Assembly: GCA_020073495.1 (NCBI GenBank)
Contig: JAIQFD010000001.1
Span: 248,001-312,000 of the forward strand
Source of the DNA: Terriglobia bacterium
GTDB taxonomy: Bacteria > Acidobacteriota > Terriglobia > Terriglobales > Acidobacteriaceae
DNA length: 64,000 bases
Direction: 5' to 3'
Both the position numbers and the translations under genes were made by a program. Shown piece after piece: positions 36,163 through 45,422 of the stretch. The notes under the pieces are model-generated. The model did no database searches. It was not told the origin of the DNA and saw only the letters and a list, made by a program, of their open reading frames with translations. Position 1 is the first letter of the stretch; each line of letters opens with the position of its first letter.

Positions 36163-37752
36163 TCAGTGCGCCGCCACTTCCATCTTCTGCGGCCGCGTCT
36201 TCTTCATCAGGAACATCAGCGGGATCATCAGCAGAAACACCATGGCCAGCACCCAGAAGCTGTCCACGAAGCCCATCATCGCCGACTGGCGCATCAGCAT
36301 GCCGTACATCAACCCGTGCGCCTGCTGCGTCGCCTGCACCGGATCGGAACCCTGCGCCACCAGCATGTGACCCGCTCCATAGATCATCGAGCGGTAGCTT
36401 TCTTCCATGCCGGTGATGTGCCCGGCCAGCATGTTCTGATGGAAGGCGGTGCGCCGGGTCAGCATGGTCATGGTCAGCGCGATGCCCGAGCTGCCGCCGA
36501 TGTTGCGCGCCAGGTTGATGATCCCGGTCGCGTTGTTGGCCTGCTCCTTCACCAGATAGGAAAATGCGGCGGTGTTGATGGGCACGAAGAGGAACGCCAT
36601 GCCCACGCTCTGCACGATGCGCGCCATCATCGCCGCGTGGTAGTCGGTCTCCAGGTTGAACTGCGCCATCTGGTACATGCCCAGCGAGCACATGGCCACC
36701 CCGAAGGTCACCAGCCAGCGCGCCTCATATTTCGAGAGCAGGAAGCCCACGATCGGCATCAGGAACAGCACGACGACCCCGCCTGGGGAGAGCACCAGCC
36801 CGCTCAGCGTCGCGTTGTAGCCCATCAGGCTCTGCAGGTAGATGGGGAGAAGCACGGTGCTGGCGTAGAGCACGACGCCGAGGAAGTACATGGTGATGGT
36901 CGCCAGCGTGAAGTTGCGGTTCTTCAGCAGGCGCAGCTCGACCACCGGATGCTCGGCGTGCAACTCCCAGAGCACCACCGCCAGCAGGCACAATCCGGCG
37001 ACGATGGCGGCGGCGGTGATCCCGCCAGACTCGAACCAATCGTTGCGCTGCCCTTCATCGAGCATGATCTCCAGCGCGCCCAGGCCCACAGCCAGCAGAC
37101 TGAAGCCGAGGTAGTCGATCTTCAGTCCCTCCCTGACGCTGTGCCGCTTCAGGTACGGCGGATCGAAGATGAGGTACAGCGTCATCAGGATGGCGAAGAT
37201 GCCGACGGGGATGTTGATGAAGAAGATCCAGCGCCAACTGTAGTTGTCGGTGATCCAGCCGCCCAGCGTGGGGCCGATGATGGGGGCAAAGATCACGCCC
37301 ATGCCGTACACCGCCATGCCCATGCCGCGCTTCTCGTGGGGGAAGCTTTCCACCAGGATGGCCTGTGCGATGGGCTGCATCGCTCCGCCGCCGATGCCTT
37401 GCAGCACGCGGAAGAAGATCAGCGATCCCAGGTTCGGCGCCAGGCCGCACAGGAAAGAGGTCACAGTGAACAGCGCCACGCAGATCATGAAGAAGCGCTT
37501 GCGCCCGAACAGCGACGAGAACCAGCCCGACATGGGGAGGATGATGGCGTTGGAAACCAGGTAGGAGGTCAGGACCCAGGTGCTCTCGTCCACGCTCGCC
37601 GACAGGCTGCCGGCAATGTGATTGAGCGCGACGTTGGCGATGCTGGTATCCAGCACCTCCATGAACGTCGCCAGCATCACCGTCAGCGCGATCACCCAGG
37701 GGTTGATCTCGCCGTCGCCGTTCTTCGCCCGCGCTAGGAACCGCTGCACCAC
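36163..37752 (-). CDS. DHA2-family MFS drug transporter (EmrB-like)
   Basis: A 14-helix proton-driven exporter (529 residues). Family marks are LTVMLATFMEVLDTSIANVALNHIAG, the TM loop GWFSSLFGRKRFF, and LGGWITDNYSWRWIFFINIPVG. The GTG at 37752 (two tandem GTG codons) follows the stop of the STAS gene by one base; upstream in-frame codons read into that gene and are rejected. It is the last gene of an operon with a STAS protein, an EmrA-type adaptor and a STAS-TolC fusion. Confidence 0.92.
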   Translation of the reverse strand: MVQRFLARAKNGDGEINPWVIALTVMLATFMEVLDTSIANVALNHIAGSLSASVDESTWVLTSYLVSNAIILPMSGWFSSLFGRKRFFMICVALFTVTSFLCGLAPNLGSLIFFRVLQGIGGGAMQPIAQAILVESFPHEKRGMGMAVYGMGVIFAPIIGPTLGGWITDNYSWRWIFFINIPVGIFAILMTLYLIFDPPYLKRHSVREGLKIDYLGFSLLAVGLGALEIMLDEGQRNDWFESGGITAAAIVAGLCLLAVVLWELHAEHPVVELRLLKNRNFTLATITMYFLGVVLYASTVLLPIYLQSLMGYNATLSGLVLSPGGVVVLFLMPIVGFLLSKYEARWLVTFGVAMCSLGMYQMAQFNLETDYHAAMMARIVQSVGMAFLFVPINTAAFSYLVKEQANNATGIINLARNIGGSSGIALTMTMLTRRTAFHQNMLAGHITGMEESYRSMIYGAGHMLVAQGSDPVQATQQAHGLMYGMLMRQSAMMGFVDSFWVLAMVFLLMIPLMFLMKKTRPQKMEVAAH

Positions 37753-37753
37753 G

Positions 37754-38080
37754 TCAGTTCCGCGCCTCCGGCCAGGCCACGGGGGAGAGCGCGGTGGAGT
37801 GCGCTTCGCTCTCGTCGGCACCCACCAGGATCTGCACTCCCTCCTGCTGCATGAAGAAGAGCATCTTGCGTCCGGCGGCATCGATGTGCGTCAATCCGCG
37901 CACGTCCAGAAGCAGCACGCCGCCCGTCTCGATGTGCTCGATCCAAAGCCGTTCCAGCCGCCGCACCGCGTTCCCGTACAGCTTCCCTTTCAGGCTGAAC
38001 TCGGTGATGTAGCGGTTCTCGCGGACGTTGATGTCGAGCTGGTCGCTGCCGTCGCGCCGTTCTGCACTTCCCATCCGCAT
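37754..38080 (-). CDS. Stand-alone STAS-domain protein in an efflux operon
   Basis: A 108-residue STAS fold: strand DINVRENRYITEFSLKGKL, then VLLLDVRGLTHIDAAGRKML at the conserved loop. Anti-anti-sigma STAS proteins have a phosphorylatable serine in DSSG; here it is DAAG, so canonical kinase control is ruled out. A perfect AGGAGG lies seven bases before the ATG. It sits between the adaptor gene (10 bases away) and the MFS gene (one base), so it is translated with the pump. I infer a protein-protein or ligand-binding module regulating or assembling the pump. Confidence 0.82.
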   Translation of the reverse strand: MRMGSAERRDGSDQLDINVRENRYITEFSLKGKLYGNAVRRLERLWIEHIETGGVLLLDVRGLTHIDAAGRKMLFFMQQEGVQILVGADESEAHSTALSPVAWPEARN

Positions 38081-38090
38081 CGCTTGCCTC

Positions 38091-39374
38091 CTACTTGGTG
38101 ATGATGGTGGCTTCCACGTTCATGCCCGGCCGCAGTACCGCACCCTGCTGCGGGTCGAGCACGATCTTGACCGGGATCCTCTGCACCACTTTCACGTAGT
38201 TTCCCGTCGCGTTCTCCGGCGGCAGCAAGCTCAGCCGAGTGCCCGTCGCGCCCGCCACCGAATCCACTTTCCCGGTAAACGTTTTCCCGTACATGTCCAC
38301 TTTGACCTCGGCCCTCTGGCCCGCACGAACCTTCGCCAGTTGCGTCTCCTTGAAGTTGGCGGTCACCCACACGTCGTGCAGCGGGATGACCACCAGCAGC
38401 CCCTGGCCGGGCTGCACGATCTGGCCGGATTCCACGCTCTTCTTGGTGACCACGCCATCCACTGGCGCAACCACTGTCGTATAGCTGAGTTGCAGTTCGG
38501 CGGCGGCGAGATTGGCCCGCGCCTGGTTCACGGCGGCCTGGGCCGACTGCGCCTGTGCCGATTGGATATCGGCCTGCTTGAGCGAGGCGTGGGCCTGCGT
38601 CACGCCCGCCCGCGCGTGATCGATGTTCGCCTTGGCAGCGACCACGGCAGCTTTGCGCAAGGTCACGTCCTTGGCAGAGGAATTGAATTCCTCCCGCGCC
38701 GCCTGCACCTCGCTCTCGGCAACGCGAGCCTCAGCCCGCACGGCGTCGTATTGCTGCTTCGAGATCTCTTCCTTCTCCATCAGGGGCTTCATGCGCGCCA
38801 GGTCCGCTTGTGCGCGCTCACTGTTGGCCTCGGCCGCCCCCACCTCCGCCTTCGCCTTCGCCATGTCCGCCGCACTCTTGGCCTCGGCGGCTTGCGTGCG
38901 CTCGTGCTCCGCCTGGACAGCGGCCAGCGCCGCCGCCGCGCCCGTGGTCCCACTCAGCGTCGTCTGCTGCATCATCGGGACCCCGATCTCCGCCGCCCTG
39001 GCCTGCGCCTCCGCCAGCGCCAGCGTCGCCCTCGCCTGGTCCAACCGCGCCTGGTAATCGCGCGCATCGATGCGCACCAGCACCTGCCCTGCCTGCACCG
39101 CCTGGTTGTCGTTGACCAGCACCTCGGCGACATTGCCGTACACCTTGGAGGCCACGGTCGCCAAGTGTCCGTCCACCTGCGCGTCATCGGTCGAGACGCG
39201 GTTGTGGTAGTAGAGGAACGAGGCCAGGACCGCCGCCAGCACCAGCGCTCCTGCGCCCAGCACCGCGTGCCGGAACTTCGGGTTCGCCCAGCGGTCCCTC
39301 AGCGGCGTGGTGCGCGCTTCCGCCTCTGGCGCTTCCACCTGCGGTAGTTCAAGTTCTTCCAATTCGGTTGGCAT
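38091..39374 (-). CDS. HlyD/EmrA-family membrane-fusion adaptor
   Basis: A 427-residue adaptor with one transmembrane helix (about residues 33-55, AVLGAGALVLAAVLASFLYYH), a lipoyl-like half EVDGHLATVASKVYGNVAEVL-type segment (here VDGHLATVASKVYGNVA), a long alanine-rich coiled coil (about 95-250), and the second half VVAPVDGVVTKKSVESG. It should bridge the EmrB-like transporter and the TolC-like channel. AAGGA lies before the ATG, 11 bases after the upstream gene's stop. Confidence 0.92.
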   Translation of the reverse strand: MPTELEELELPQVEAPEAEARTTPLRDRWANPKFRHAVLGAGALVLAAVLASFLYYHNRVSTDDAQVDGHLATVASKVYGNVAEVLVNDNQAVQAGQVLVRIDARDYQARLDQARATLALAEAQARAAEIGVPMMQQTTLSGTTGAAAALAAVQAEHERTQAAEAKSAADMAKAKAEVGAAEANSERAQADLARMKPLMEKEEISKQQYDAVRAEARVAESEVQAAREEFNSSAKDVTLRKAAVVAAKANIDHARAGVTQAHASLKQADIQSAQAQSAQAAVNQARANLAAAELQLSYTTVVAPVDGVVTKKSVESGQIVQPGQGLLVVIPLHDVWVTANFKETQLAKVRAGQRAEVKVDMYGKTFTGKVDSVAGATGTRLSLLPPENATGNYVKVVQRIPVKIVLDPQQGAVLRPGMNVEATIITK

Positions 39375-39385
39375 CGACGTATTCC

Positions 39386-41044
39386 TTACTTGCTATATAG
39401 CGATTCCATCTGGCCGGCGGCGTGCGCCAGGTCGGCCCGGGCCTGGTTGTAGCGATATAAAGCCGCGATCTGGTTGTCGCTGGCGCGGGACAACTCGTCC
39501 TGTGCCGTGATGACCTCGATATTGTTGGCTACGCCCGCCTGGAAGCGGTCGCGCGCCTGCGTGACCTCCTCCTGCGCCAGCCGCACTCCCTGGTTGGCCA
39601 CGTCCACCTCGTTGCGCGCGGCCGCCAGTTCGGCCGCCGCCGTGTTCACCTGCAGCGCGATCTGGTTTCGTAGTTCCTGCCGCTCCTGCTCGACCTTCTT
39701 CAGCTCCAGGTCGGCGCGCACGTTCTCCGCCTGGATGCGGCCGCCGGTGAAGATGGGAACGTCGGCCGTGATCTGGACTTGGTACGCCGGGATCGTGCTC
39801 CCCCAGGTCAGCCCTTGGTATCCCCAGGTCCCCACGGAGGCGAACCGCGGCAGGCGCTGCTCCCACGCGGCGCGTTTGGCCGCCTGCGCCGCTTGCTCGC
39901 GGGCCAGCAGCGCCTTCAATTCCGGGCGCGTCTCCCAGGCACGCTCCAGGGCCTGGTCGCTTTCGATTTGCGGCGTCTCGAAGAAGCTGACCTCATCGGT
40001 CAATTCGACGGATTGGCGCGAGTCGAGGTTCAGCAGCCGCTGCAGCCCGAAGATCGCGGTCTTGCGCGCCGTCTCCGCCTGGATCAGCCGCTGCTTCTCG
40101 TTCTGTAGCTGCACGTTGGCGCGCAGCGTGTCGATGCCCGTGCCCACGCCGTTCTTTTGCAGATCAGAGGCCAGGTTGTAGAGCGCTTGCGCCAGCTCTA
40201 CCCGCGACTGCGCCGCCTTCACGTCCGCCGAGGCGCGCAGCACGCCGAGATATTGCGAGACGGTCAGCAGCACCATCTCCTCCCGCACGCTCATCTGCTG
40301 CGCCTGGCTGCCGCGTACTCCGGCCCGTGCTCCCTGCAGCCGCCGCCACAGCGTCAGGTCGAAGATGGAAGCGCTGTACACCGGGCCGCCCTGCACCGAC
40401 TGGAACGGACCAGCGACCTGCGGGAACAGAGGCGACTGGGTCCCGATCAGCGAGGCGGTGTTGAAGCGCTGGTATCTCCAGAACGCTTCCGCGCCCACCT
40501 GCGGCAGCAGTGCCGCGCGCGCGATGTTCTTGTCTTCATTCGCCTGCGCCGTGCTGAGGACTGCGAGCTGGACTTGCGGGTTCTGCTTCAGCGCCATCTG
40601 CACCGCATCGCGCAGCGTCAGCCGGACGGACCCGGCAGTGGCTTGCGCGGCGGTTGCCGGCGCGGGCGCGGCCTGCGCATCCAGCCGCGGCACGGTCCAC
40701 AGAAGCAGCAACGGGAGGAAGATAACGATGATTGCTTCCCGCTTCCCGAAGAGTGCCTTGACCGCGGCGTGGATTTGCCGGTGTCGCGCCCGGATCTCGT
40801 CGCAGATGCAGCGCGTCAGCGGCGCTCCCGCTTTCAGGGCCGCGCCCTCGTCCGCCATGTGTTCCAGCAGGTTCCTGCCGGCCGCGTCGATGAACGTCAC
40901 GCCGTCTAGGTCCACGGTCACCGCCTTGCGGTGGGCGCCGGTCATTCTCTGCCACGCCCTTTCCAGCTCAGCGACCCACGGTCCGGCCAGCCGGCCTTCC
41001 AGCTTCAGCGTCTCCAGTTCGTCCAGGATGGTGATTCGTAGCAT
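39386..41044 (-). CDS. STAS-TolC fusion: STAS domain followed by outer-membrane efflux protein
   Basis: Residues 1-95 form a STAS domain with VTVDLDGVTFIDAAGRNLL, like the DAAG loop of the small STAS protein downstream. Residues 104-125 are a signal-peptide-like or anchor segment (basic KR, then AIIVIFLPLLLLW, then RLDAQA). Residues 140-552 are a TolC-family channel: NPQVQLAVLSTAQANEDKN, long heptad coils, and VANNIEVITAQDELSRASDNQ. I found no ATG, GTG or TTG codon in frame between Met63 and the signal segment, so the two parts are probably one product. The ATG at 41044 has GGGAG upstream and a sigma-54-like promoter 30 bases before it. Confidence 0.85.
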   Translation of the reverse strand: MLRITILDELETLKLEGRLAGPWVAELERAWQRMTGAHRKAVTVDLDGVTFIDAAGRNLLEHMADEGAALKAGAPLTRCICDEIRARHRQIHAAVKALFGKREAIIVIFLPLLLLWTVPRLDAQAAPAPATAAQATAGSVRLTLRDAVQMALKQNPQVQLAVLSTAQANEDKNIARAALLPQVGAEAFWRYQRFNTASLIGTQSPLFPQVAGPFQSVQGGPVYSASIFDLTLWRRLQGARAGVRGSQAQQMSVREEMVLLTVSQYLGVLRASADVKAAQSRVELAQALYNLASDLQKNGVGTGIDTLRANVQLQNEKQRLIQAETARKTAIFGLQRLLNLDSRQSVELTDEVSFFETPQIESDQALERAWETRPELKALLAREQAAQAAKRAAWEQRLPRFASVGTWGYQGLTWGSTIPAYQVQITADVPIFTGGRIQAENVRADLELKKVEQERQELRNQIALQVNTAAAELAAARNEVDVANQGVRLAQEEVTQARDRFQAGVANNIEVITAQDELSRASDNQIAALYRYNQARADLAHAAGQMESLYSK

Positions 41045-41073
41045 CTTCCACTCCCGAATCCATCCGTACTCCT

Positions 41074-41090
41074 CGCAGTTTCTTTGCCAA
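41074..41090 (-). promoter_or_regulatory. Sigma-54 (-24/-12) promoter of the STAS-efflux operon
   Basis: Minus-strand TTGGCAAAGAAACTGCG has GG at -25/-24 and GC at -13/-12 with the correct 12-base spacing. Transcription would start near 41063, about 20 bases before the ATG at 41044. It departs from the TGGCACG-N4-TTGCA consensus at the C after TGGCA and at one T of the TTGC. Confidence 0.7.
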
Positions 41091-41183
41091 CGCGAGACAC
41101 TAACTGTCGAAAAGTATGTCTAGGGAAATCAATTACTTAGGAAGGTCTCGTTGGGGAAGAGTGAGGTTGGAATGACGAATTAT

Positions 41184-41207
41184 CGGCATCTGCCGAAATA
41201 CCGGCAG
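41184..41207. promoter_or_regulatory. Overlapping palindromes, probable activator-binding site (UAS)
   Basis: CGGCA-TC-TGCCG (41184-41195) overlaps CTGCCG-AAATAC-CGGCAG (41190-41207), directly after the activator gene's stop and about 110-130 bases upstream of the -12 element, the usual distance for enhancer-binding proteins. There is no T-run on the minus strand, so a terminator is less likely. Confidence 0.55.
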
Positions 41208-43289
41208 TCAGCGCGCGCGCGCGATGCCGAGCTTCTTCATTTTGGATTGCAACGTGGTGCGCTTCATCCCGAGACGGGCCGCGGCGCCGCGCCCTCCCGC
41301 CAGCACCCACTCCGTCTCCTTGAGCACGTTGAGGATGTGCTCGCGCTCGGCCGCCTCCAGCGTCTTGCCGCTGCTCACCACGGCGGCGCCGCCCTTGAGC
41401 TCGGCCAGCGCGATCTTCAGCGCCGGCCCGGGCGACAGGATCACCGCGCGTTCGATGAAGTTCTCCAGCTCGCGCACGTTCCCCGGCCAGGCATAGCGGC
41501 CGATCGCTTCCAGCGCCTCGCTGGGGATGGTCTCGATCTTCTTGTTCATGCGCCGCGAATGTTTTTGCGCGAAGTAGCGCACCAGCAGCGCGATGTCTTC
41601 CTGCCGCTCCCGCAGCGGCGGGATCACGATGGGAAAGACGTTCAGCCGGTAGAACAGGTCGGTGCGGAACTGCCGCTCCGCCACCATCTGCGACAGGTCG
41701 CGGTTCGTGGCCGCGATCAGTCGCACGTTCACCTTGATCGTCCGCGTGCTGCCCAGCCGCTCGAACTCCTGTTCCTGGAGCACGCGCAGCAATTTGGGCT
41801 GAAGCTCCGGCGGGATGTCGCCGATCTCATCCAGGAACAGCGTGCCGTCGTGCGCCAGCTCGATGCGCCCGATCTTGCGCTCGATGGCCCCGGTGAACGC
41901 GCCCTTTTCGTGCCCGAACAGCTCGCTCTCCAGCAGTCCGGTAGGGATGGCGGCGCAGTTCAGTTTCACCAGCGTGCGCTCGCGCCGCGGGCTCAGGTTG
42001 TGCAGCGCGCGCGCGATCAGCTCCTTGCCCGTCCCCGTCTCCCCCAGGATCAGCACCGTGGCGTCGCTCGGTCCGACGATCTCCACCTGCTTCAGCACCC
42101 TCTTCAGCGCCGCGCTGTCCCCGATGATCTCTTCGAAGTCATATTCCGTGCGGATCTCGTCCTCGAGGTAAAGCTTCTCCTCCGCCAGCCGGTTCTTGAA
42201 CTCGGCGATCTGGGTGTAGGCGCGCGCGTTCTCGATGGCGATGGCGATCTGGTTCGCCACCTGCGTCAGCACGTCGGCGTCTTTTTCGTCGAAGGCGTTG
42301 GGGCGCATGCTGGCCACGTTGAGCGTCCCCAGGACCCGATTGCGCGTGATCAGCGGCACGCAGCACGCCGACTTCACTCCCGCCTCCAGCAGCGTGCGCG
42401 TGATCTCCGAGGGGAAGCGCTCCAGCAGATTCTCCTCGTCCGCGTTGTGGCAGAGAAACGGCTTGCGGGACGAGAACGCGATGCCCGCGACCGTGTCCGC
42501 GATCGGCGCCATCGTCCCTTCGGGGATCGGCGGAATCTGGCCCGTGGCGTCCACCGCGTGCAGCCGCAGCGAGTCCGTCTCCGCGTCGTACAGCGCCAGG
42601 CTGGTGTACTCGTGCTGCATCACCCGCCGCATGCACGACGCGATGGCCGCGAACAGCTCCCGCGTCTCCAGGTTCGCCACCAGCGCATTATTGATTTCCA
42701 GCAGCATGCGCAGGTGGTCGCGTTCGTGTTCCAGCTGGATCTGCGACGTCTGCGCCTTCTCGAAGTTCAGCGCATTGTCCACGGCGACTGCGACCTGCGC
42801 CGCCACCCGTTGCAGAAAATCGAAGTCGGTATCGCGATACACGCCGGGCTGCAGCGAGCCGATGCCCAGCGAGCCCAGCCGGCGCTGCGCCGTGGTCAGC
42901 GGCAGCAGGCAGTAGGAACGGACATGGTTCCGGCGCAGCAATTCGCGCACCCGTGGGTAGCGCATATCCTGCTCCACGTCGTCCACGACCATCGCTTTCT
43001 GATGCTCGAGCACCCAGCCAGTGGGCGTCTCTTCGGCGCGCAGCTCCAGGTCCGGATCCACATGCGCCGGCCGTGACGCCTCCAGCACGTGCAGCTTGAA
43101 GGTTTTCTTCAGCGGGTTGTAGAGCACGACGTTGATGAAATCGAACTCCACCACCGCGTGCAGTTTCTGCGCCAGGTCGTGGAAGAGCGCCTGCGTGTCG
43201 CGGTGCGAGGCGATGGAATCGGCCACCTCGAGCAGCGCGCGGTAGCGCTGCACCGCCTGCTGCTCCGCCTTCTGTGCCGTGACGCGCAT
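41208..43289 (-). CDS. Sigma-54-dependent activator with two GAF domains
   Basis: A 693-residue FhlA/NorR-like enhancer-binding protein. Two GAF domains (about residues 20-180 and 195-345) sense small molecules or redox state. The AAA+ domain (about 365-610) has Walker A GETGTGKE, the sigma-54-contacting GAFTGA loop, Walker [13 protein letters not shown] and the R-finger region [15 protein letters not shown]-type (here [15 protein letters not shown]). A Fis-type helix-turn-helix closes the protein ([22 protein letters not shown]). It lies directly upstream of the efflux operon and probably activates it. Confidence 0.95.
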   Translation of the reverse strand: MRVTAQKAEQQAVQRYRALLEVADSIASHRDTQALFHDLAQKLHAVVEFDFINVVLYNPLKKTFKLHVLEASRPAHVDPDLELRAEETPTGWVLEHQKAMVVDDVEQDMRYPRVRELLRRNHVRSYCLLPLTTAQRRLGSLGIGSLQPGVYRDTDFDFLQRVAAQVAVAVDNALNFEKAQTSQIQLEHERDHLRMLLEINNALVANLETRELFAAIASCMRRVMQHEYTSLALYDAETDSLRLHAVDATGQIPPIPEGTMAPIADTVAGIAFSSRKPFLCHNADEENLLERFPSEITRTLLEAGVKSACCVPLITRNRVLGTLNVASMRPNAFDEKDADVLTQVANQIAIAIENARAYTQIAEFKNRLAEEKLYLEDEIRTEYDFEEIIGDSAALKRVLKQVEIVGPSDATVLILGETGTGKELIARALHNLSPRRERTLVKLNCAAIPTGLLESELFGHEKGAFTGAIERKIGRIELAHDGTLFLDEIGDIPPELQPKLLRVLQEQEFERLGSTRTIKVNVRLIAATNRDLSQMVAERQFRTDLFYRLNVFPIVIPPLRERQEDIALLVRYFAQKHSRRMNKKIETIPSEALEAIGRYAWPGNVRELENFIERAVILSPGPALKIALAELKGGAAVVSSGKTLEAAEREHILNVLKETEWVLAGGRGAAARLGMKRTTLQSKMKKLGIARAR

Positions 43290-43389
43290 GCTGTCCCGAT
43301 TCTACCCACCCGGCGCGCCCGCGCGCGACTCGGCAGAACAAATCGCCGGTCCATGCCGTATCCTCTAGAGCGTCCATCCGGAGGGAGTC

Positions 43390-45150
43390 ATGCGCAAGCG
43401 TCTGTCCCATTTCTTTGCCGTCATCGGTTTCGTAGTCGTCATGTACGCACTCGTCATCCTGGTGGTGGTGCTGGTGTCCAAGGGCCACGTTCCCAAGAAG
43501 ACGGTGGTCGAACTCAACCTCGAGCAGCCGCTCATCGAGGCCGTCCCCGACGACCCGCTGGCGCAGGCCATGAACCGAGACAACACCACGGTCCGCGACA
43601 TCGTCGAGACCCTGGAGCGCGCCGAGAAGGACGACCGCGTGGTCGGCGTCGTGGCCCGCATCGGCGCCACCAGGATGGGCCTGGCCCAGGCGCAGGAGAT
43701 CCGCAACGCCGTACTCCACTTCCGCCAGACCAAGAAATTCGCCATCGCCTTCGCCGAAACCTTCGGCGAGTTCCGCAACGGCGGTGGCTCGTACTACGTG
43801 GCGACGGGCTTTGAGCAGATCTGGCTCCAGCCGTCGGGCGACATCGGCCTGACCGGCATCATGCTGGAATCGCCGTTCATCAAGGGCACCCTGGCCAAAC
43901 TCGGGCTGAGCTTACACGGCGACCACCGCTACGAGTACAAGAACGCGTTCAACTTCTACACCGAGACCAAGTACACGCCGGCGCACCGCGAGGCCATGCA
44001 GAAGATCCTGGACTCGTGGTTTGGCCAGATGCTGAAGGGCATCGGCGAGGCGCGGCACAAATCACCCGACGAGGTGAAAGCGCTCATCGACAAGGGGCCG
44101 TTCCTGGGCAAAGAGGCGCTCGACGCCGGCCTGGTGGACAAGCTCGGCTACCGCGACGAGGCCTACGACGAGGTCAAGAAACTCGCCGGCAGCGACGCCG
44201 AACTCCTCTATTCCGAGAAGTATCTGAAACGCGCCGGCCGTCCGCACGATAAGGGCAAGAAGATCGCCCTCATCTACGGCGTGGGCACGGTAGTGCGCGG
44301 GAAGAGCGGCTTCGACCCGATCCAGGGCGACTTCTACATGGGCTCCGACACCGTGGCCGCCGCCTTCCGCGAAGCCGCCGAAGATAAGGACGTGAAGGCC
44401 ATTCTCTTCCGCGTGGACAGCCCCGGGGGATCGTATGTCGCCTCCGACACCATCTGGCGCGAGGCCGCAAAGGCGAAAAAAGCGGGCAAGCCCATCATCG
44501 TCTCCATGGGCGACCTCGCGGGCTCGGGCGGCTACTTCGTCGCCATGAACGCCGACAAGATCGTGGCCCAGCCCGGCACCATCACCGCTTCCATCGGCGT
44601 GCTCGGCGGCAAGGTGCTGACCTCCGGTTTCTGGGACAAGATCGGCCTCACCTGGGACGAGATCCACACCAGCCAGAACTCCACCATGTGGACGGGCACC
44701 CACGACTACTCGCCCGCCGAGTGGGCGCGCCTCCAGCAGTGGCTCGACCGCGTGTACGTGGACTTCACCGGCAAGGTCGCCGACGGCCGCAAGCTGCCCA
44801 AGGACAATGTTCTTCAGATCGCCAAAGGGCGCATCTGGTCGGGCGAAGACGGCAAGGCCCTCGGCCTGGTTGACGAACTGGGCGGCTTCCCCGAGGCGCT
44901 GGCCCTGGCCAAGAAGGCCGCCGCCATCCCCGACTCCGAGGAAGTGAAACTGGCCGTGTATCCAACGCCCAAGTCGATGCTGCAACAACTTCTCAAGAAG
45001 GGCGCGGAGAACAGCGAGCGCGACGCCGCCGTCGAAGCCATGGTTGGCATGCTGCGCACCATCCAGCCCGCCATGCGCCAGTTGCACGCCATCACCGCCA
45101 ACCCTGCCGACGACGTGCTCAAGACCCCGGAGTTCGAGGTGACGCGATAG
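43390..45150 (+). CDS. sppA: Signal peptide peptidase SppA, long form
   Basis: A 586-residue tandem-domain S49 protease like E. coli protease IV. N-terminal transmembrane helix about residues 9-30. The catalytic lysine is probably in YEYKNAFNFY of the first half, and the nucleophile serine is in GDLAGSGGYF of the second half; VDSPGGSYVASD is the oxyanion/substrate loop. The first half keeps only a decayed version of the serine region (RNGGGSYY), as expected for this form. Monocistronic, with GGAGGG before the ATG. Distinct from the 303-residue SppA at 5418-6329. Confidence 0.95.
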   Translation: MRKRLSHFFAVIGFVVVMYALVILVVVLVSKGHVPKKTVVELNLEQPLIEAVPDDPLAQAMNRDNTTVRDIVETLERAEKDDRVVGVVARIGATRMGLAQAQEIRNAVLHFRQTKKFAIAFAETFGEFRNGGGSYYVATGFEQIWLQPSGDIGLTGIMLESPFIKGTLAKLGLSLHGDHRYEYKNAFNFYTETKYTPAHREAMQKILDSWFGQMLKGIGEARHKSPDEVKALIDKGPFLGKEALDAGLVDKLGYRDEAYDEVKKLAGSDAELLYSEKYLKRAGRPHDKGKKIALIYGVGTVVRGKSGFDPIQGDFYMGSDTVAAAFREAAEDKDVKAILFRVDSPGGSYVASDTIWREAAKAKKAGKPIIVSMGDLAGSGGYFVAMNADKIVAQPGTITASIGVLGGKVLTSGFWDKIGLTWDEIHTSQNSTMWTGTHDYSPAEWARLQQWLDRVYVDFTGKVADGRKLPKDNVLQIAKGRIWSGEDGKALGLVDELGGFPEALALAKKAAAIPDSEEVKLAVYPTPKSMLQQLLKKGAENSERDAAVEAMVGMLRTIQPAMRQLHAITANPADDVLKTPEFEVTR

Positions 45151-45422
45151 GAACTTCATCGCCACGGATCAACGCGGATGAACGCAAATGAAGGAACCTG
45201 AGGTAGTGCGGGCCTTCAGGCCCGCGTCATGGCGCGTCAACAATGGAATCGGCTTTAGCCGCTGAGGACAAATCTTGCCAAGTCTGCGGAACCCCAGTGG
45301 CTAAAGCCTCTCTCAACTCGCCGTGGAAGCCCCCGCTTTTAGGCTCGATTCACCTTCCATCCCGCGACCATGCGTGCGCCACCGTGGAAGCCCCCGCCTT
45401 TAGGCGGGGGTTCAGTTTGGCG
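45151..45422. repeat. Intergenic block of REP-like hairpins and repeats
   Basis: Holds CGGGCCTTCAGGCCCG, CGGCTTTAGCCG and CCCCCGCCTTTAGGCGGGGG hairpins, a direct repeat of GTGGAAGCCCCCGC (about 45326 and 45383), and a copy of the ACTTCATCNCC...GGATGAACGC element (45154-45190) also seen at 51330-51362 and 58670-58702. No gene is present. Confidence 0.6.

Noticed and set aside
36094-37737. 547-codon plus-strand open frame opposite the MFS transporter
   Set aside because: His/Gln/Arg-rich antisense reading of a membrane protein gene, with no coding character.
37753-37881. Extended start for the MFS transporter
   Set aside because: The extra residues are low-complexity, Arg-rich and overlap the STAS gene. 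The GTG at 37752 is supported by the tight operon spacing.
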